A stretch of 64,000 nucleotides of DNA from Tepidanaerobacter syntrophicus (GCF_001485475.2 NZ_DF976999.1:282001-346000), one strand, 5' to 3'. Positions 53,217 through 62,936 are shown, counted from the stretch's first letter. Made by a program: numbers and translations. The notes: generated by a model from the letters alone, not told the origin.

Positions 53217-54617
53217 TTATTCACATAAAATGCCGGGTTCTGTCATGGCCTTTGGTGAGAGAATTTCTTCTATTATGTCTTCGGGTAAAATCTTTTTTCT
53301 CAAAAGTATTTCCTGAACTGTTTCATCGCTTTCTGATAGCTCTTTTGCAATTTGCGATGCTTTTTCATATCCGATATGAGGAAGTAAAGCTGTTATTATG
53401 CCGATGCTTTTTTCTACCATTTCCCTGCAGTGTTCCTTGTTGGCTGTTATTCCAACTATACATTTTTCTCTAAATGTCCTTATAGCATTTGTTAAAATCT
53501 CTACAGATTGAAGCAGATTATAAACGATGACAGGTTCCATTACATTTAACTCCAGTTGGCCTGCACCGGCTGCAAGGCTTATTGTATGATCATTGCCCAT
53601 TACCTGAAATGCGACTTGGTTTACAACCTCAGGGATTACGGGATTTACTTTGCCTGGCATTATGGAAGAACCCGGCTGCATCGGAGGAAGCTTGATTTCC
53701 GCAATACCGGCTCTTGGCCCTGAAGCCATTAGGCGTAAATCATTAGCGATTTTTGATAAATTCAAAGCTAATATCTTCAGCGTCGACGAAAAGTCTGCCA
53801 GAGCATCTGTATTTTGAGTAGCGTCAACTAAGCTTTCTGTCTTTTTTAAGGGAAGGCCTGAGATGTCTTTAAGATATTTTACAGCAAGCTCTATATACTC
53901 CACCTTTGCGTTAAGACCTGTGCCTACGGCAGTTGCTCCTAAATTTATCTCATGAAGAGCTTTAAGTGAAGTTTTTATTCTATTTACATCTCGTCCGATT
54001 GCTCTTGAATATGCCTCGAATTCTTGCCCCATTCTAATAGGAACAGCATCCTGCAGATGGGTGCGGCCTATTTTTACTACATCATCTAATTCTTTAGCCT
54101 TTTTTAGTAAGGCATTTTGTAGTAATTTTATTTCATCAAGAAGATTTTTTGTAAGTTTTATCGTTGCAATGCGTATAGCTGTGGGAAACACATCATTTGT
54201 CGACTGCGACATATTTACATCTGTATTTGGTGAAATTATCGTGTAATCCCCTTTTTCGCCGCCTAAAATTTCGATTGCCCGGTTAGCTATGACTTCATTT
54301 ACATTCATGTTTATAGAGGTGCCTGCCCCGCCTTGAATTGCATCAACCACAAATTGGTCGGCAAGTTTTCCGGCTAGTATTTCGTCAGCAGCGTAAATAA
54401 TAGCCTTGCCTTTTCTTTCATCTAAAAGGCCAAGTTCCATATTCGCCATTGCCGCCGCTTTTTTTACCATGGCAACTGCTAAAAACAGTTCCGGATGAGG
54501 CTTATGCCCCGTTATATTGAAGTTTTCTACGGCCCGCAGGGTTTGTATTCCGTAATAAGCATCCTTTGGAACTTCTTTGTCTCCCAATAAATCATGCTCA
54601 ATCCTAAATCCGCTCAT
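53217..54617 (-). CDS. aspA: Aspartate ammonia-lyase
   Basis: 466 residues of the fumarase/aspartase superfamily. The N terminus FRIEHDLLGDKEVPKDAYYG and GGAGTSINMNVNEVIANRA, SQSTNDVFPTAIRIA, KIGRTHLQDAVPIRMGQEF and the signature GSSIMPGKVNPVIPEV are typical of AspA rather than FumC. It converts aspartate to fumarate plus ammonia. Monocistronic, own promoter. Confidence 0.94.
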   Translation of the reverse strand: MSGFRIEHDLLGDKEVPKDAYYGIQTLRAVENFNITGHKPHPELFLAVAMVKKAAAMANMELGLLDERKGKAIIYAADEILAGKLADQFVVDAIQGGAGTSINMNVNEVIANRAIEILGGEKGDYTIISPNTDVNMSQSTNDVFPTAIRIATIKLTKNLLDEIKLLQNALLKKAKELDDVVKIGRTHLQDAVPIRMGQEFEAYSRAIGRDVNRIKTSLKALHEINLGATAVGTGLNAKVEYIELAVKYLKDISGLPLKKTESLVDATQNTDALADFSSTLKILALNLSKIANDLRLMASGPRAGIAEIKLPPMQPGSSIMPGKVNPVIPEVVNQVAFQVMGNDHTISLAAGAGQLELNVMEPVIVYNLLQSVEILTNAIRTFREKCIVGITANKEHCREMVEKSIGIITALLPHIGYEKASQIAKELSESDETVQEILLRKKILPEDIIEEILSPKAMTEPGILCE

Positions 54618-54684
54618 TTATTATCCTTCTCCTTTTTAAAATCTTTAAAAGAGCTTAAAGTTGTATTCTGTGTATTGTATACAT

Positions 54685-54713
54685 ATTTTATCATACTTAA
54701 GTTTTATGCACAA
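54685..54713 (-). promoter_or_regulatory. Promoter of aspA
   Basis: TTGTGC (54713-54708), 17-bp spacer, TAAAAT (54690-54685). Confidence 0.7.
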
Positions 54714-54721
54714 TAACTCTT

Positions 54722-54785
54722 GCAAATAAAAACCCAATCCCTGCAGCATCTCTCTTTAGAAAGATTTGCCTTATTGGGATTGGGT
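54722..54785 (-). terminator. Terminator of the E1/E2 dehydrogenase operon
   Basis: Minus strand ACCCAATCCC (54785-54776), 34-base loop, GGGATTGGGT (54741-54732), then TTTTATTTG. Confidence 0.8.
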
Positions 54786-54834
54786 AAGTGTTTCATTATT
54801 TAACCTGTGAGTTTTTAAATATTAGAATTAAATT

Positions 54835-56088
54835 TTAAAGTATCATATTAATAGGTTCCTCAAGAATTTGCTTTAGGTTCTGAAGGAATTTTGCTCCTGC
54901 TGCGCCGTCTATCACTCGATGATCACAGGAAAGCGTCAGGTTCATCATGGGTTTTACGACAATTTCATCGTTTTCCGCTGCCACCGGTTTTTTCATCATC
55001 TTTCCTACTGCAAGTATGGCTGTTTCAGGTTGATTGATTATTGCGCTAAAGTTTTCTATATCATACATGCCCAGATTAGATATGGTAAATGTACCTCCAT
55101 AATAATCGTCAGGCAGTAATTTTCTATCCCTCGCCTTTGCGATAAGTTCTGAAGTTTCTTTTGCTATTTCTATCAGACCTTTTTTGTCGGCATTCTTGAT
55201 TACAGGAACGATTAAACCATCATCTAATGCTACTGCAAGACCTATATTTATTTCTTCTTTTAAAATTATCTCTTCTTCTGTGAAACTAGAATTTATTATC
55301 GGGTTTTGCTTTAGTGCCACTGCCGCAGCTTTAATTAATATATCGTTATACGAGAGCTTAACATTGTGCTTTTCTATAACAGATGGAAGTAATTTTTCCC
55401 TAAGTTCTATAACTTTTGTCATATCAGCATCTAAAGATAGATAAATGTGAGGTGCAAGTTTTTTGCTGGCAGCCATTTTTTCTGCGATTATTTTTCTCAT
55501 ACCTGTTACGGGAATTGTTCTTTTTATAGTAAACTCAGCAGGTTTAAGCTGCTTATCTATTTGCTTTGCTTGCTCTACTTCTCTTTCAGGCGGAGCAGAT
55601 TCAGATTTGGTTCTTTCAATATAAGACGTTACATCTTTTTCTACTATCCTGCCTCCGGGACCTGTGCCTATCAGTTTAGATAAATCTATGTTGTTTTCTT
55701 TTGCAATTCTTCTTGCGGCAGGAGATGCTTTAATTTTTCTCAAAGGTCCGGTCTCTTCAGCAGAAGGTTTTTCTTCTTGTTTTTTCTGCTCCGTTTCCTT
55801 TGCTTCGATTTTTTCCTTTTGTCCGCTAAGGTATTGGGAAATATCTTCGTTTTTATCTGCTATTATGGCTATAGGCTCCCCGATATGAACGATTTCTCCT
55901 TCTTTTACGAGAATTTTTCTAAGTATTCCAGAGGCCGGTGCTTCATCTTCGATATTTACTTTGTCTGTTTGAATTTCTGCATATACCTCGCCTTCTTGAA
56001 TAGGGTCGCCTTCTTTTTTCAGCCATTTTGTAATTGACCCTTCGGTCATTGTAGTGCCAAGTTTTGGCATGGTAACTATGGTAGCCAT
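54835..56088 (-). CDS. Dihydrolipoamide acyltransferase (E2) of a 2-oxoacid/acetoin dehydrogenase
   Basis: 417 residues. A lipoyl domain (1-78; TDKVNIEDEAPASG carries the lipoyl Lys), a Glu/Lys linker, a peripheral-subunit-binding domain (about 118-155; KASPAARRIAKENNIDLSKL), and the catalytic domain with TFTISNLGMYDIENFSAIIN and the active-site SCDHRVIDGAAGAKFL. It passes the acyl group from E1 to CoA. Cotranscribed with E1 alpha and beta. Confidence 0.93.
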   Translation of the reverse strand: MATIVTMPKLGTTMTEGSITKWLKKEGDPIQEGEVYAEIQTDKVNIEDEAPASGILRKILVKEGEIVHIGEPIAIIADKNEDISQYLSGQKEKIEAKETEQKKQEEKPSAEETGPLRKIKASPAARRIAKENNIDLSKLIGTGPGGRIVEKDVTSYIERTKSESAPPEREVEQAKQIDKQLKPAEFTIKRTIPVTGMRKIIAEKMAASKKLAPHIYLSLDADMTKVIELREKLLPSVIEKHNVKLSYNDILIKAAAVALKQNPIINSSFTEEEIILKEEINIGLAVALDDGLIVPVIKNADKKGLIEIAKETSELIAKARDRKLLPDDYYGGTFTISNLGMYDIENFSAIINQPETAILAVGKMMKKPVAAENDEIVVKPMMNLTLSCDHRVIDGAAGAKFLQNLKQILEEPINMIL

Positions 56089-56100
56089 GGGTATCCTCCT

Positions 56101-57078
56101 TTACGCCAGCACTTCTTTTACGCCCTGGATAATGTTTTCTACTTGAGGTACTGCATGTCTTTCAAGATTCGGATTATAGGGAATTGGTATATCAAGTCCC
56201 GCCAATCGCTTTATCGGCGCATCGAGGTAGTCAAATGCTTCGCTTCCTGCAATCTGAGCAGCTATTTCCGCTCCCCAGCCATAGTATATGGGATCATCTT
56301 CAACTATCATTACCCTGCCGGTTTTTTTGACTGAATTTGCTATGGTTGGAAGATCTAAGGGCTTTAAAGTTCTGGGATCTACTACTTCTATATCTATTCC
56401 TTCTTTTTCTAGTTCCTTAGCGGCTTCTAAAGCTCTTTGCACCATTATGGAACCTGCAACTACGGTAATGTCTTTACCCTGCCGTTTTATATCGGCCTTT
56501 CCTATCGGCACGATGTAATCTTCCTCCGGCACCTCTCCTTTTGTCCAATAAAGTAATTTATGTTCGGCAAAAACCACAGGATTGTTATCTCTTATGGAAG
56601 CTTTTATTAGACCTTTTGCGTCATATGCCGTTGATGGCATTACCACCTTTAGACCGGGAAAATGGGCAAATACAGCCGGAAAGCTTTGAGAGTGCTGAGC
56701 AGCAGCTCCTGTGCCACAACCCATAGGTCCTCGAATAACCATAGGCACTTGTGCTTTTCCGCCAAACATGTACCTTATCTTCGCGCCTTGGTTTACTAGT
56801 TGGTCCATGGCGATTGTAAAAAAGTCAAAGAACATGATCTCCGCTACCGGCCGCATACCGCACAGTGCCGCTCCTACTGAAGCCCCGGCTATTGCAGCTT
56901 CAGATATAGGCGTGTCAATTATCCTGTCTTCGCCAAATTCCTCAAAAAGCCCCTTGGTAACTCCAAATGCACCGCCATAAAGTCCTACGTCTTCTCCTAA
57001 AATAAAAACATTTTTGTCCCTTATAAGTTCTTCCCGCAGCCCTTCTCTCAAGGCCTCAATATAAAGTTTTTCAGCCAA
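56101..57078 (-). CDS. E1 beta subunit of a TPP-dependent 2-oxoacid/acetoin dehydrogenase
   Basis: 325 residues. [71 protein letters not shown] and the C-terminal [16 protein letters not shown] are typical E1 beta (transketolase pyrimidine plus C domains). Works as alpha2-beta2 with the next gene. AcoB and PdhB cannot be separated from sequence alone. Confidence 0.93.
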   Translation of the reverse strand: MAEKLYIEALREGLREELIRDKNVFILGEDVGLYGGAFGVTKGLFEEFGEDRIIDTPISEAAIAGASVGAALCGMRPVAEIMFFDFFTIAMDQLVNQGAKIRYMFGGKAQVPMVIRGPMGCGTGAAAQHSQSFPAVFAHFPGLKVVMPSTAYDAKGLIKASIRDNNPVVFAEHKLLYWTKGEVPEEDYIVPIGKADIKRQGKDITVVAGSIMVQRALEAAKELEKEGIDIEVVDPRTLKPLDLPTIANSVKKTGRVMIVEDDPIYYGWGAEIAAQIAGSEAFDYLDAPIKRLAGLDIPIPYNPNLERHAVPQVENIIQGVKEVLA

Positions 57079-57110
57079 TTATATCGCCTCCGATTCCATT
57101 TTCCTTGTTT

Positions 57111-58070
57111 TCATGCATATACGCCTTCCATAATTTCTTCGACTTTGGGCTCGGGACTGTTTTTTGCATACTCTAAGGCTTCTTGAATAGCTTTTTCTAC
57201 TGATTTTTCTATTTGGTCAAGTTCTTCTTCTGTAGCAACGCCTTCACTTATTAATTTCTGTCGATATCTTTTTATGGGGCATTTTTGTTTCCATGCCTCT
57301 TCTTCTTCTCTTGTCCTGTAAACTCTCGGGTCGCTTTTTGAATGCCCTAGCCAACGATAGGTTTTAGCTTCTATAATAGATGGGCCCTGACCTTGTCTTG
57401 CTCGTTCTACTGCTGCTTTTGTCACCTCGTATACCGCCTCTACGTCATTACCGTCGACTATAACGCCCGGTATATTGTATGCTGCTGCCCTGTCTGCCAC
57501 GTCCTTTGCGGCACTTGCCTTTTCGAAAGGAACAGACATTCCATATAGATTGTTTTCACAAAGATATACTACCGGCAATTTTTTAACTGCACCAAAATTT
57601 ACTGCTTCATGAAATGCTCCCTGATTTGTAGCTCCATCTCCAAAAAAGCACAGCGTCACTTTTCCGTCATTTCTCAATTTAGAAGCAAGGGCAGCACCGG
57701 TTGCTATTGGTATGCCGCCGCCTACTATCCCGTTTGCACCTAAGTTTCCCATTGTAAGGTCCGCTATGTGCATAGAACCGCCGCGTCCCCTGCAGTATCC
57801 TGTCTCTTTTCCTAAAAGTTCGGCAAACATTTGAGGAAGTTTGCCGCCTTTTGCTATGCAGTGGCCATGGCCTCTATGGGTGCTTGTAATCATGTCATCT
57901 TTTTCTAAGGCGGCTATTGATCCCACCGCCGATGCCTCTTCTCCCACCGAAAGATGGCAGGTTCCCCATATAAGATTTGCCTTAAAAAGCCTATCCACTT
58001 CCAACTCAAAATTCCTTATTTCACACATCTTTTGATACATCCACAATTTCTTATCCTTGGTCAAATTCAT
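57111..58070 (-). CDS. E1 alpha subunit of a TPP-dependent 2-oxoacid/acetoin dehydrogenase
   Basis: 319 residues. THRGHGHCIAKGGKLPQMFA, GRGGSMHIADL, the TPP motif LCFFGDGATNQGAFHEAVNF ending in NNLYGMS, and KTYRWLGHSKSDP. Short E1 alphas of this kind without long N-terminal extension are common in acetoin dehydrogenases (AcoA) and clostridial PDH-like systems. First gene of the E1alpha-E1beta-E2 unit; there is no E3 (lipoamide dehydrogenase) and no lipoate ligase alongside. Confidence 0.92.
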   Translation of the reverse strand: MNLTKDKKLWMYQKMCEIRNFELEVDRLFKANLIWGTCHLSVGEEASAVGSIAALEKDDMITSTHRGHGHCIAKGGKLPQMFAELLGKETGYCRGRGGSMHIADLTMGNLGANGIVGGGIPIATGAALASKLRNDGKVTLCFFGDGATNQGAFHEAVNFGAVKKLPVVYLCENNLYGMSVPFEKASAAKDVADRAAAYNIPGVIVDGNDVEAVYEVTKAAVERARQGQGPSIIEAKTYRWLGHSKSDPRVYRTREEEEAWKQKCPIKRYRQKLISEGVATEEELDQIEKSVEKAIQEALEYAKNSPEPKVEEIMEGVYA

Positions 58071-58185
58071 TAAACCAGCTCCTTTGGATAATGACTCAAG
58101 AATTTTAACAAATTCTAATGCTCTTTATTTTTATACTTAACACCAGTTTCTATGGAATATTTTGTGTTACATGATTCAAACCAAA

Positions 58186-59475
58186 CTAAAAAGTCATATC
58201 TTGTAATTTGCGCAACTGTAAGATAAACGAATTCTCGTCTAGTTCTACTGCATCATATGTTAAGGTTTCTCCTTTTTTAATATCAGTTTTAACTTTTACT
58301 TTAGGGCTTACCAATCCTATCGGAAGAGCGTTATCTTTTTTGGCATTTTCAAAGGTGTCAATTACTCCGTATACTGTATAACCTCCAATGCTATCAAGGT
58401 ATTCTCCCGCCTTCAAGTCTTTCTTGGCTACCGCTACTGTCTCAGAAACCGGAGCTCCTTTTGGCACTATTGTTGGCTCATGATATATGCAAGCCCTTGC
58501 TGCAGACAAAGGTGTTTCGATGCTTGTAAGATGGTATGGTCTATACAAAATATAGTTAGGACCTTCACCCATAGAAAGATATGCCATTTCTTCTTTTACC
58601 GCCGGAAGATCTGTAGTTATTATGACAAAAACTCCCGGGGCTATTCCTTTAACAAATTCTACCACTTGATATCTGTCTAGAATTCCTCCCTGCTCCTTTA
58701 AGCTTAAAAGCTTTGGAAGCTCTTTAACTGTAGACTCAGGTCCAATCATTCCTCTTTTTGTTGGTACGAAACCGGTTGCGTTTGAAACACATGTCATTTC
58801 GACCATAGTTTTGGTCCCATCGACAAAGGAAGCAAGCATTTTGGGATTCATATTACTTGCCTGAGCTTTTTCCCTAACGGTATCAGGATTAGCTTCGATG
58901 TCTAAAGGATTGTTTTTGCCTTTTCCTGCCACAAGTATCTTAAAGCCCATAGCATCTGCAAAATCATAAAGTTCTTTTACGGCTCCGGGTTCATCGCCTG
59001 CTGATACTGTGTATACGACGCCGGCACTGTCTGCCATCTTCTTAAGTAGCGGTCCTACTGTAACATCGGTTTCTACATTAAGCATCACTATATTTTTGCC
59101 GTTATAAATAGAATCAAAAGCTATGCGTGCGCCAACATCAGGCACTCCGGTAAGATCTAAAACTACATCGATAGGAAGCGTGCTTGTAATTACGTTAAAG
59201 TCCTCTGTTATTACATATTTGCCCTTTTGTATAGCAGTCTCTGCTTCTACAGCCTTATTTGCAACTGCAATGTCATCACTGCTTATGCCTGCTAAAAGAT
59301 ATGCATTCTTTGCTCTTTCTATGTCTATATCCGAAATTATCGCAGGCAAAATACCTTTCATGCAAAACATCTGGCTTACCATGCCTCGCCCCATCTGTCC
59401 TGCACCTACTATACCGGCCCTTATCTTCTTTCCTTGCTCATCAAGCTCTTTAAGTTTTGTGTTTAAATTTAACAT
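58186..59475 (-). CDS. SAF-domain NAD(P)-binding protein of the glucitol-type PTS operon
   Basis: 429 residues. N-terminal Rossmann domain (RAGIVGAGQMGRGMVSQMF), then VLDLTGVPDVGARIA as in homoserine-dehydrogenase-like folds, an internal insertion, and a C-terminal SAF domain (about 345-425; AVAKKDLKAGEYLDSIGGYT, KTDIKKGETLTYDAVELDE) as found in sialate synthases and FlgA. Such proteins accompany SrlM-SrlA-SrlE-SrlB clusters. In this operon it occupies the place expected for sorbitol-6-phosphate dehydrogenase, so it may oxidise or rearrange the imported polyol phosphate; the activity is not known to me. Confidence 0.8.
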   Translation of the reverse strand: MLNLNTKLKELDEQGKKIRAGIVGAGQMGRGMVSQMFCMKGILPAIISDIDIERAKNAYLLAGISSDDIAVANKAVEAETAIQKGKYVITEDFNVITSTLPIDVVLDLTGVPDVGARIAFDSIYNGKNIVMLNVETDVTVGPLLKKMADSAGVVYTVSAGDEPGAVKELYDFADAMGFKILVAGKGKNNPLDIEANPDTVREKAQASNMNPKMLASFVDGTKTMVEMTCVSNATGFVPTKRGMIGPESTVKELPKLLSLKEQGGILDRYQVVEFVKGIAPGVFVIITTDLPAVKEEMAYLSMGEGPNYILYRPYHLTSIETPLSAARACIYHEPTIVPKGAPVSETVAVAKKDLKAGEYLDSIGGYTVYGVIDTFENAKKDNALPIGLVSPKVKVKTDIKKGETLTYDAVELDENSFILQLRKLQDMTF

Positions 59476-59519
59476 CTATCTTCATCTCCCAATTAATTTA
59501 TAAAATAGCAATAAAAATA

Positions 59520-59891
59520 CTATTTTTTCTCATCTTTAATAATTATTATGTCTCCTTTTTTTAAAGAGAAAGGAAGTTCATCTCCATGTAGGTGAATATC
59601 CCCCGGTAATTCAGGCAAGTTTCTGCCATCGAATTTAAGACACGCGTGACCAATGTTTCTTAAGTTTCTATTTGCTATTTCTCCTACAGCCGTAACTTTG
59701 TATGAAAAATCTCCAAGAACTACCAAATCCCCAACCTCAACATCCTCTTCAAGGCTGGCACCTGTATGCACAACAGATATTTCTTGAAGCTCCGGCGGCG
59801 CTGTTTTGTCAAACAATATAAGTATTCCTTGACGCAGCAGTTCGTCTACCATTACACCTATTTCAATGATCGCAGCTTCGTACTTTGTCAT
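59520..59891 (-). CDS. srlB: PTS glucitol/sorbitol-type EIIA
   Basis: 123 residues. TKYEAAIIEIGVMVDELL, ISVVHTGASLEEDVEVGDL with the phosphorylated His, YKVTAVGEIANRNLRNIGH and CLKFDGRNLPELPGDIHLHG match SrlB/GutB over their whole length. ATG 59891 with AAGGAG upstream; the frame opens earlier without SD. Transfers phosphate from HPr to EIIB. Confidence 0.92.
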   Translation of the reverse strand: MTKYEAAIIEIGVMVDELLRQGILILFDKTAPPELQEISVVHTGASLEEDVEVGDLVVLGDFSYKVTAVGEIANRNLRNIGHACLKFDGRNLPELPGDIHLHGDELPFSLKKGDIIIIKDEKK

Positions 59892-59925
59892 ATTTCCACT
59901 CCTTCGGATACAGTTCGAAATGCGT

Positions 59926-59950
59926 CTGCCGCAATAGCCCATTGCGGCAG
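59926..59950 (-). other. Intercistronic hairpin srlE-srlB
   Basis: CTGCCGCAAT, loop of 5, ATTGCGGCAG: a perfect 10-bp stem between EIIBC and EIIA. No T-tract on the minus strand, so more likely an mRNA processing or stability element than a terminator. Confidence 0.6.
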
Positions 59951-59971
59951 CGCTTTTCTTTAATTTAAATG

Positions 59972-60967
59972 TTAACCTGCATATAATCCGATACTAAAAA
60001 GATAAGCTATTAGAACAGCAATCGGTCCTGTTATTAGTCTCGAAATAAGAATCGCACCTACGCCGATTTCCACCGTCTCAGGTTTTGCTTCTCCAAGGCT
60101 TAGACCCACCGGAATAAAGTCGCATCCTACTTGCGGATTGATAGCAAAGAGTGCAGGTAAAGCAAATTGTGGAGGTATATTGCCCTTACCAATTTCAACG
60201 CCTACCAAAACACCTACGACTTGAGCTATAACAGCTCCCGGTCCCAAAAGCGGCGATAAAACAGGTATTGCGCATACTATTGAAATAAGTAGAAGTCCCG
60301 GCAATGTTCCGGCAAGGGGAGCAATTATATTTGCTATCCAATCACCTACACCAGATTTTAAGATAATACCTATTAGCGTTGCCACAAATGCTATAAACGG
60401 AAGCACATTCTTTATAACTTGATCAATAGTTTCGCGGCCGGATTGATAAAATATACCTACGACTCCGCCCATTCCTCTGCCAATTTTTTCGATAATACCG
60501 GGTTTTCTTTCATATTCAATTTTTGCGGTTTTGACATCTTGAGTTTCTATGTCTTTTGATATTCCTTCTGTTCCGGCATAGCTTGCCGCCTCTTCTTCAG
60601 ATACAAAATGGATATTTTCAGGCTTTACGCCGGAAACATATATATCTGCCTCGATGTATTTCGCCAGTGGTCCCACCTGACCAACCGGAGTCAAATTTAT
60701 TGTGGGAATTCGCTTTTTAGGATAAACGCCGCACCTTGCAGTCCCTCCGCAATCAATAACTACGCAGCATATTTGATCATCCGGCACAGAAGTTTTGAAA
60801 CCGTCAACCGGTGTTCCGCCTGTCATTTCTGCAATCTTACGGGTTACTGCATCTATGCCGCCACCGGTAATTGAAACTATTTTATCTTTGCCTTCTTCGG
60901 GTTTTATTATCAAAGGTCCTCCCCAGCCGCTGGGTCCTTTTTCAACTTTAACTGCTCTATATCCCAT
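59972..60967 (-). CDS. srlE: PTS glucitol/sorbitol-type EIIBC
   Basis: 331 residues. The EIIB domain (1-120) has [20 protein letters not shown] and the phosphorylated Cys in [20 protein letters not shown]; the EIIC2 part has membrane segments from about 180 ([20 protein letters not shown]) and [37 protein letters not shown]. Homologue of E. coli SrlE. 15 bases after EIIC. Confidence 0.93.
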   Translation of the reverse strand: MGYRAVKVEKGPSGWGGPLIIKPEEGKDKIVSITGGGIDAVTRKIAEMTGGTPVDGFKTSVPDDQICCVVIDCGGTARCGVYPKKRIPTINLTPVGQVGPLAKYIEADIYVSGVKPENIHFVSEEEAASYAGTEGISKDIETQDVKTAKIEYERKPGIIEKIGRGMGGVVGIFYQSGRETIDQVIKNVLPFIAFVATLIGIILKSGVGDWIANIIAPLAGTLPGLLLISIVCAIPVLSPLLGPGAVIAQVVGVLVGVEIGKGNIPPQFALPALFAINPQVGCDFIPVGLSLGEAKPETVEIGVGAILISRLITGPIAVLIAYLFSIGLYAG

Positions 60968-60982
60968 TTTTCACCCTCCCTA

Positions 60983-61510
60983 TTAGATCGCAAGATCTCT
61001 TTGTCTCATCATTCTTAGGGTTAATCTTTCTGTAACGATACCTCTTATAAAAATAACTATTACACCAACTAGAAAATACCGTATTGCCAGTTGTCCCAGA
61101 GGTAATCCGAGCTGCTCAATGCCTTGGGCAATTCCCATGTAAACAAAAAGCTCCGCAGGATTTGCATGAGGAAATAATCCTACTATAGGGTGTACAAAGG
61201 AAACGGCCGCATCATAAAATGCCGGTTTATACTTTTCAGGTAAAAATCTTCCAAAAGTATAAGCCATAGGATTTGTCAAGAAAAACACAGCCATAACCGG
61301 CATTACAGTATAGCGCAGAATAGTATATTTTGCTGCAGATTGTGCAACTCTATCAATATTTTCTTGACCTATAAATTTGATTAAAGCATTTATTGCCGTC
61401 ATTAAACATATAAGTGTGGGTAAAATTCCGCCTGCCAAACCTAGAAATTGTTTGCCGCCTTCTTGAAATAACCCGATAAAGGTTTGTGCAAAACTTGCTA
61501 ATGCATCCAT
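60983..61510 (-). CDS. srlA: PTS glucitol/sorbitol-type EIIC
   Basis: 175 residues, several membrane helices. FIGLFQEGGKQFLGLAGGIL, ALIKFIGQENIDRVAQSAAK, FLTNPMAYTFGRFLPEKYKP and GLFPHANPAELFVYMGIAQG match SrlA. Membrane channel partner of SrlE. Confidence 0.93.
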   Translation of the reverse strand: MDALASFAQTFIGLFQEGGKQFLGLAGGILPTLICLMTAINALIKFIGQENIDRVAQSAAKYTILRYTVMPVMAVFFLTNPMAYTFGRFLPEKYKPAFYDAAVSFVHPIVGLFPHANPAELFVYMGIAQGIEQLGLPLGQLAIRYFLVGVIVIFIRGIVTERLTLRMMRQRDLAI

Positions 61511-61564
61511 CTACAATTTCCCTCCTATTTTTTTATTCTATTAATAAAAAAAATAATTTAATAA

Positions 61565-61957
61565 TTACATGGAGCTTTCAACCTCCTTTTCTGACTTTTT
61601 TACCTGCTGCGCCGATTCTGCGGCTTTTAATATAGCGGTTTTCACAGGTTTGTCTATTCCGTCAAGTATTGAATCTATCTCTTGTATATTCTTGCCTTTT
61701 AAAAGATCTAGTGACCGAAATCTTGCAAATACGCTTATGCCTGACATTATTTCTGCATCAACAATATTGTTGTATGAATCGATCCCTAAAATAGCGATTG
61801 CGCCTTTTCCGAGCCAACCTTTAACCTGCCCAATGCCATATTTATGATAATTTTTAAACTTTGCAAGTTTGCCGTTGAAGTTTTTTATTTGAAAGTAGGA
61901 TAAAATTCCCTGCACAATCCAAAGCGCAAAAACGATAATGGCTATTTCAAATCCCAT
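61565..61957 (-). CDS. srlM: Glucitol operon activator GutM/SrlM
   Basis: 130 residues. One N-terminal membrane helix (IAIIVFALWIVQGILSYFQI), then the GutM core KNFNGKLAKFKNYHKYGIGQ and AIAILGIDSYNNIVDAEIMSG, and a charged tail. GutM-type proteins are accessory activators of glucitol PTS operons. Overlaps the regulator gene by 11 bases. Confidence 0.88.
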   Translation of the reverse strand: MGFEIAIIVFALWIVQGILSYFQIKNFNGKLAKFKNYHKYGIGQVKGWLGKGAIAILGIDSYNNIVDAEIMSGISVFARFRSLDLLKGKNIQEIDSILDGIDKPVKTAILKAAESAQQVKKSEKEVESSM

Positions 61958-62906
61958 AAACTTCTATCCTCTCAGAATTTTTTAATAAAAATTCGGCAGT
62001 TTCTTCATCTGTAACAAGTATATCAAGATGGCGTCCTTTAACAGCTGCCAAGACGGCTTCATGCTTTGCTTTTCCACCTGCCACTCCAACCACGGTCGGT
62101 ATTTTATCTAGGTCTTCTATAGATATTCCTATCACTCGTTCGTTGAGTTCTATTGGACATAAATTTCCTTCTTTATCTAAGAATATCCAAGAAATATCGC
62201 ATACAGCCCCTGCCTCTTTCAGATGATTTAACTCCGATCCACTATAGTAGCCGGTTTGCCTTATGGTTGACTCCGGGTCCGTCGGTGAGCCGATACCTAC
62301 TACTGCAATAGTAGATTTTGCGGCAAGGTCTAAAATTTGCTTTATACTTCTGTCAGATACTAAAGATTCTCTTACTTCAATGCTGCTGACGGTAACCGGA
62401 GCATGTAAAAGGCGTCCTTTTCCTCCAAAAGCCCTGGCAAAATTTATAACAATTGCATTTGAATGTATATCTAATTTTGTTTGTCCCGCCCCGCCCACTA
62501 GAGGCACAAATGTTACATTTTTTACTTTAGTATCAATGTATTTAGGAATATGAACAAGCGTAGTACCCCACGAAACACCGACAATATCTCCTTCTTTTAT
62601 TGTCCTTTCTAAGTATTCTGCAGTAGCTTCAGCTAACCTGTGCTTTAGCCCCTCTCCTTCTTCAGGCGGAGTAACTATAACCTCCCGCAGCCCAAAAGTT
62701 TTTTCCAATATATTTTCCAGCTTTGCATAACTTCCTTCATAGCGAATTTTTATTTCTACAATACCTTCATCTCTTGCTCTTTGAAGCAATCTTGATACAG
62801 AAGGACGTGAAATCCCTAACTTATTCGCAATTTCTTGCTGTGTCATACTCTCATCATAGTACATGTGAGCTACCTTTGTCAGGATTCTCTTATCATTACT
62901 CGCCAT
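61947..62906 (-). CDS. SorC/DeoR-type sugar-binding transcriptional regulator
   Basis: 319 residues. Residues 8-60 are a helix-turn-helix (YYDESMTQQEIANKLGISRP); the rest is the SorC sugar-binding domain (GVSWGTTLVHIPKYI, VPLVGGAGQTKLDIHSNAIV, VVGIGSPTDPEST, GVAGGKAKHEAVLAAVKGRH). It likely senses a phosphorylated polyol. First gene of the srl-type operon and preceded by a palindromic site within its own leader, so probably autoregulated. ATG with GGAGAG. Confidence 0.92.
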   Translation of the reverse strand: MASNDKRILTKVAHMYYDESMTQQEIANKLGISRPSVSRLLQRARDEGIVEIKIRYEGSYAKLENILEKTFGLREVIVTPPEEGEGLKHRLAEATAEYLERTIKEGDIVGVSWGTTLVHIPKYIDTKVKNVTFVPLVGGAGQTKLDIHSNAIVINFARAFGGKGRLLHAPVTVSSIEVRESLVSDRSIKQILDLAAKSTIAVVGIGSPTDPESTIRQTGYYSGSELNHLKEAGAVCDISWIFLDKEGNLCPIELNERVIGISIEDLDKIPTVVGVAGGKAKHEAVLAAVKGRHLDILVTDEETAEFLLKNSERIEVYGI

Positions 62907-62922
62907 TTTTATCTCTCCGCTT

Positions 62923-62936
62923 TGAACATTTGTTCA
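62923..62936. promoter_or_regulatory. Probable operator of the SorC-type regulator
   Basis: Perfect inverted repeat TGAACA-TT-TGTTCA (plus strand) between the -10 and the ATG. A half site TTGTTCAA lies at 62949-62956, between the operator and the -10. The spacing places both in the initially transcribed region, suiting repression or autoregulation. Confidence 0.6.

Noticed and set aside
58071-58185. Sigma-54 or sigma-A promoter before the E1 alpha gene
   Set aside because: No TGGCAC-N5-TTGC match and no sigma-A pair better than chance were found; the genes may be read from the PTS operon.
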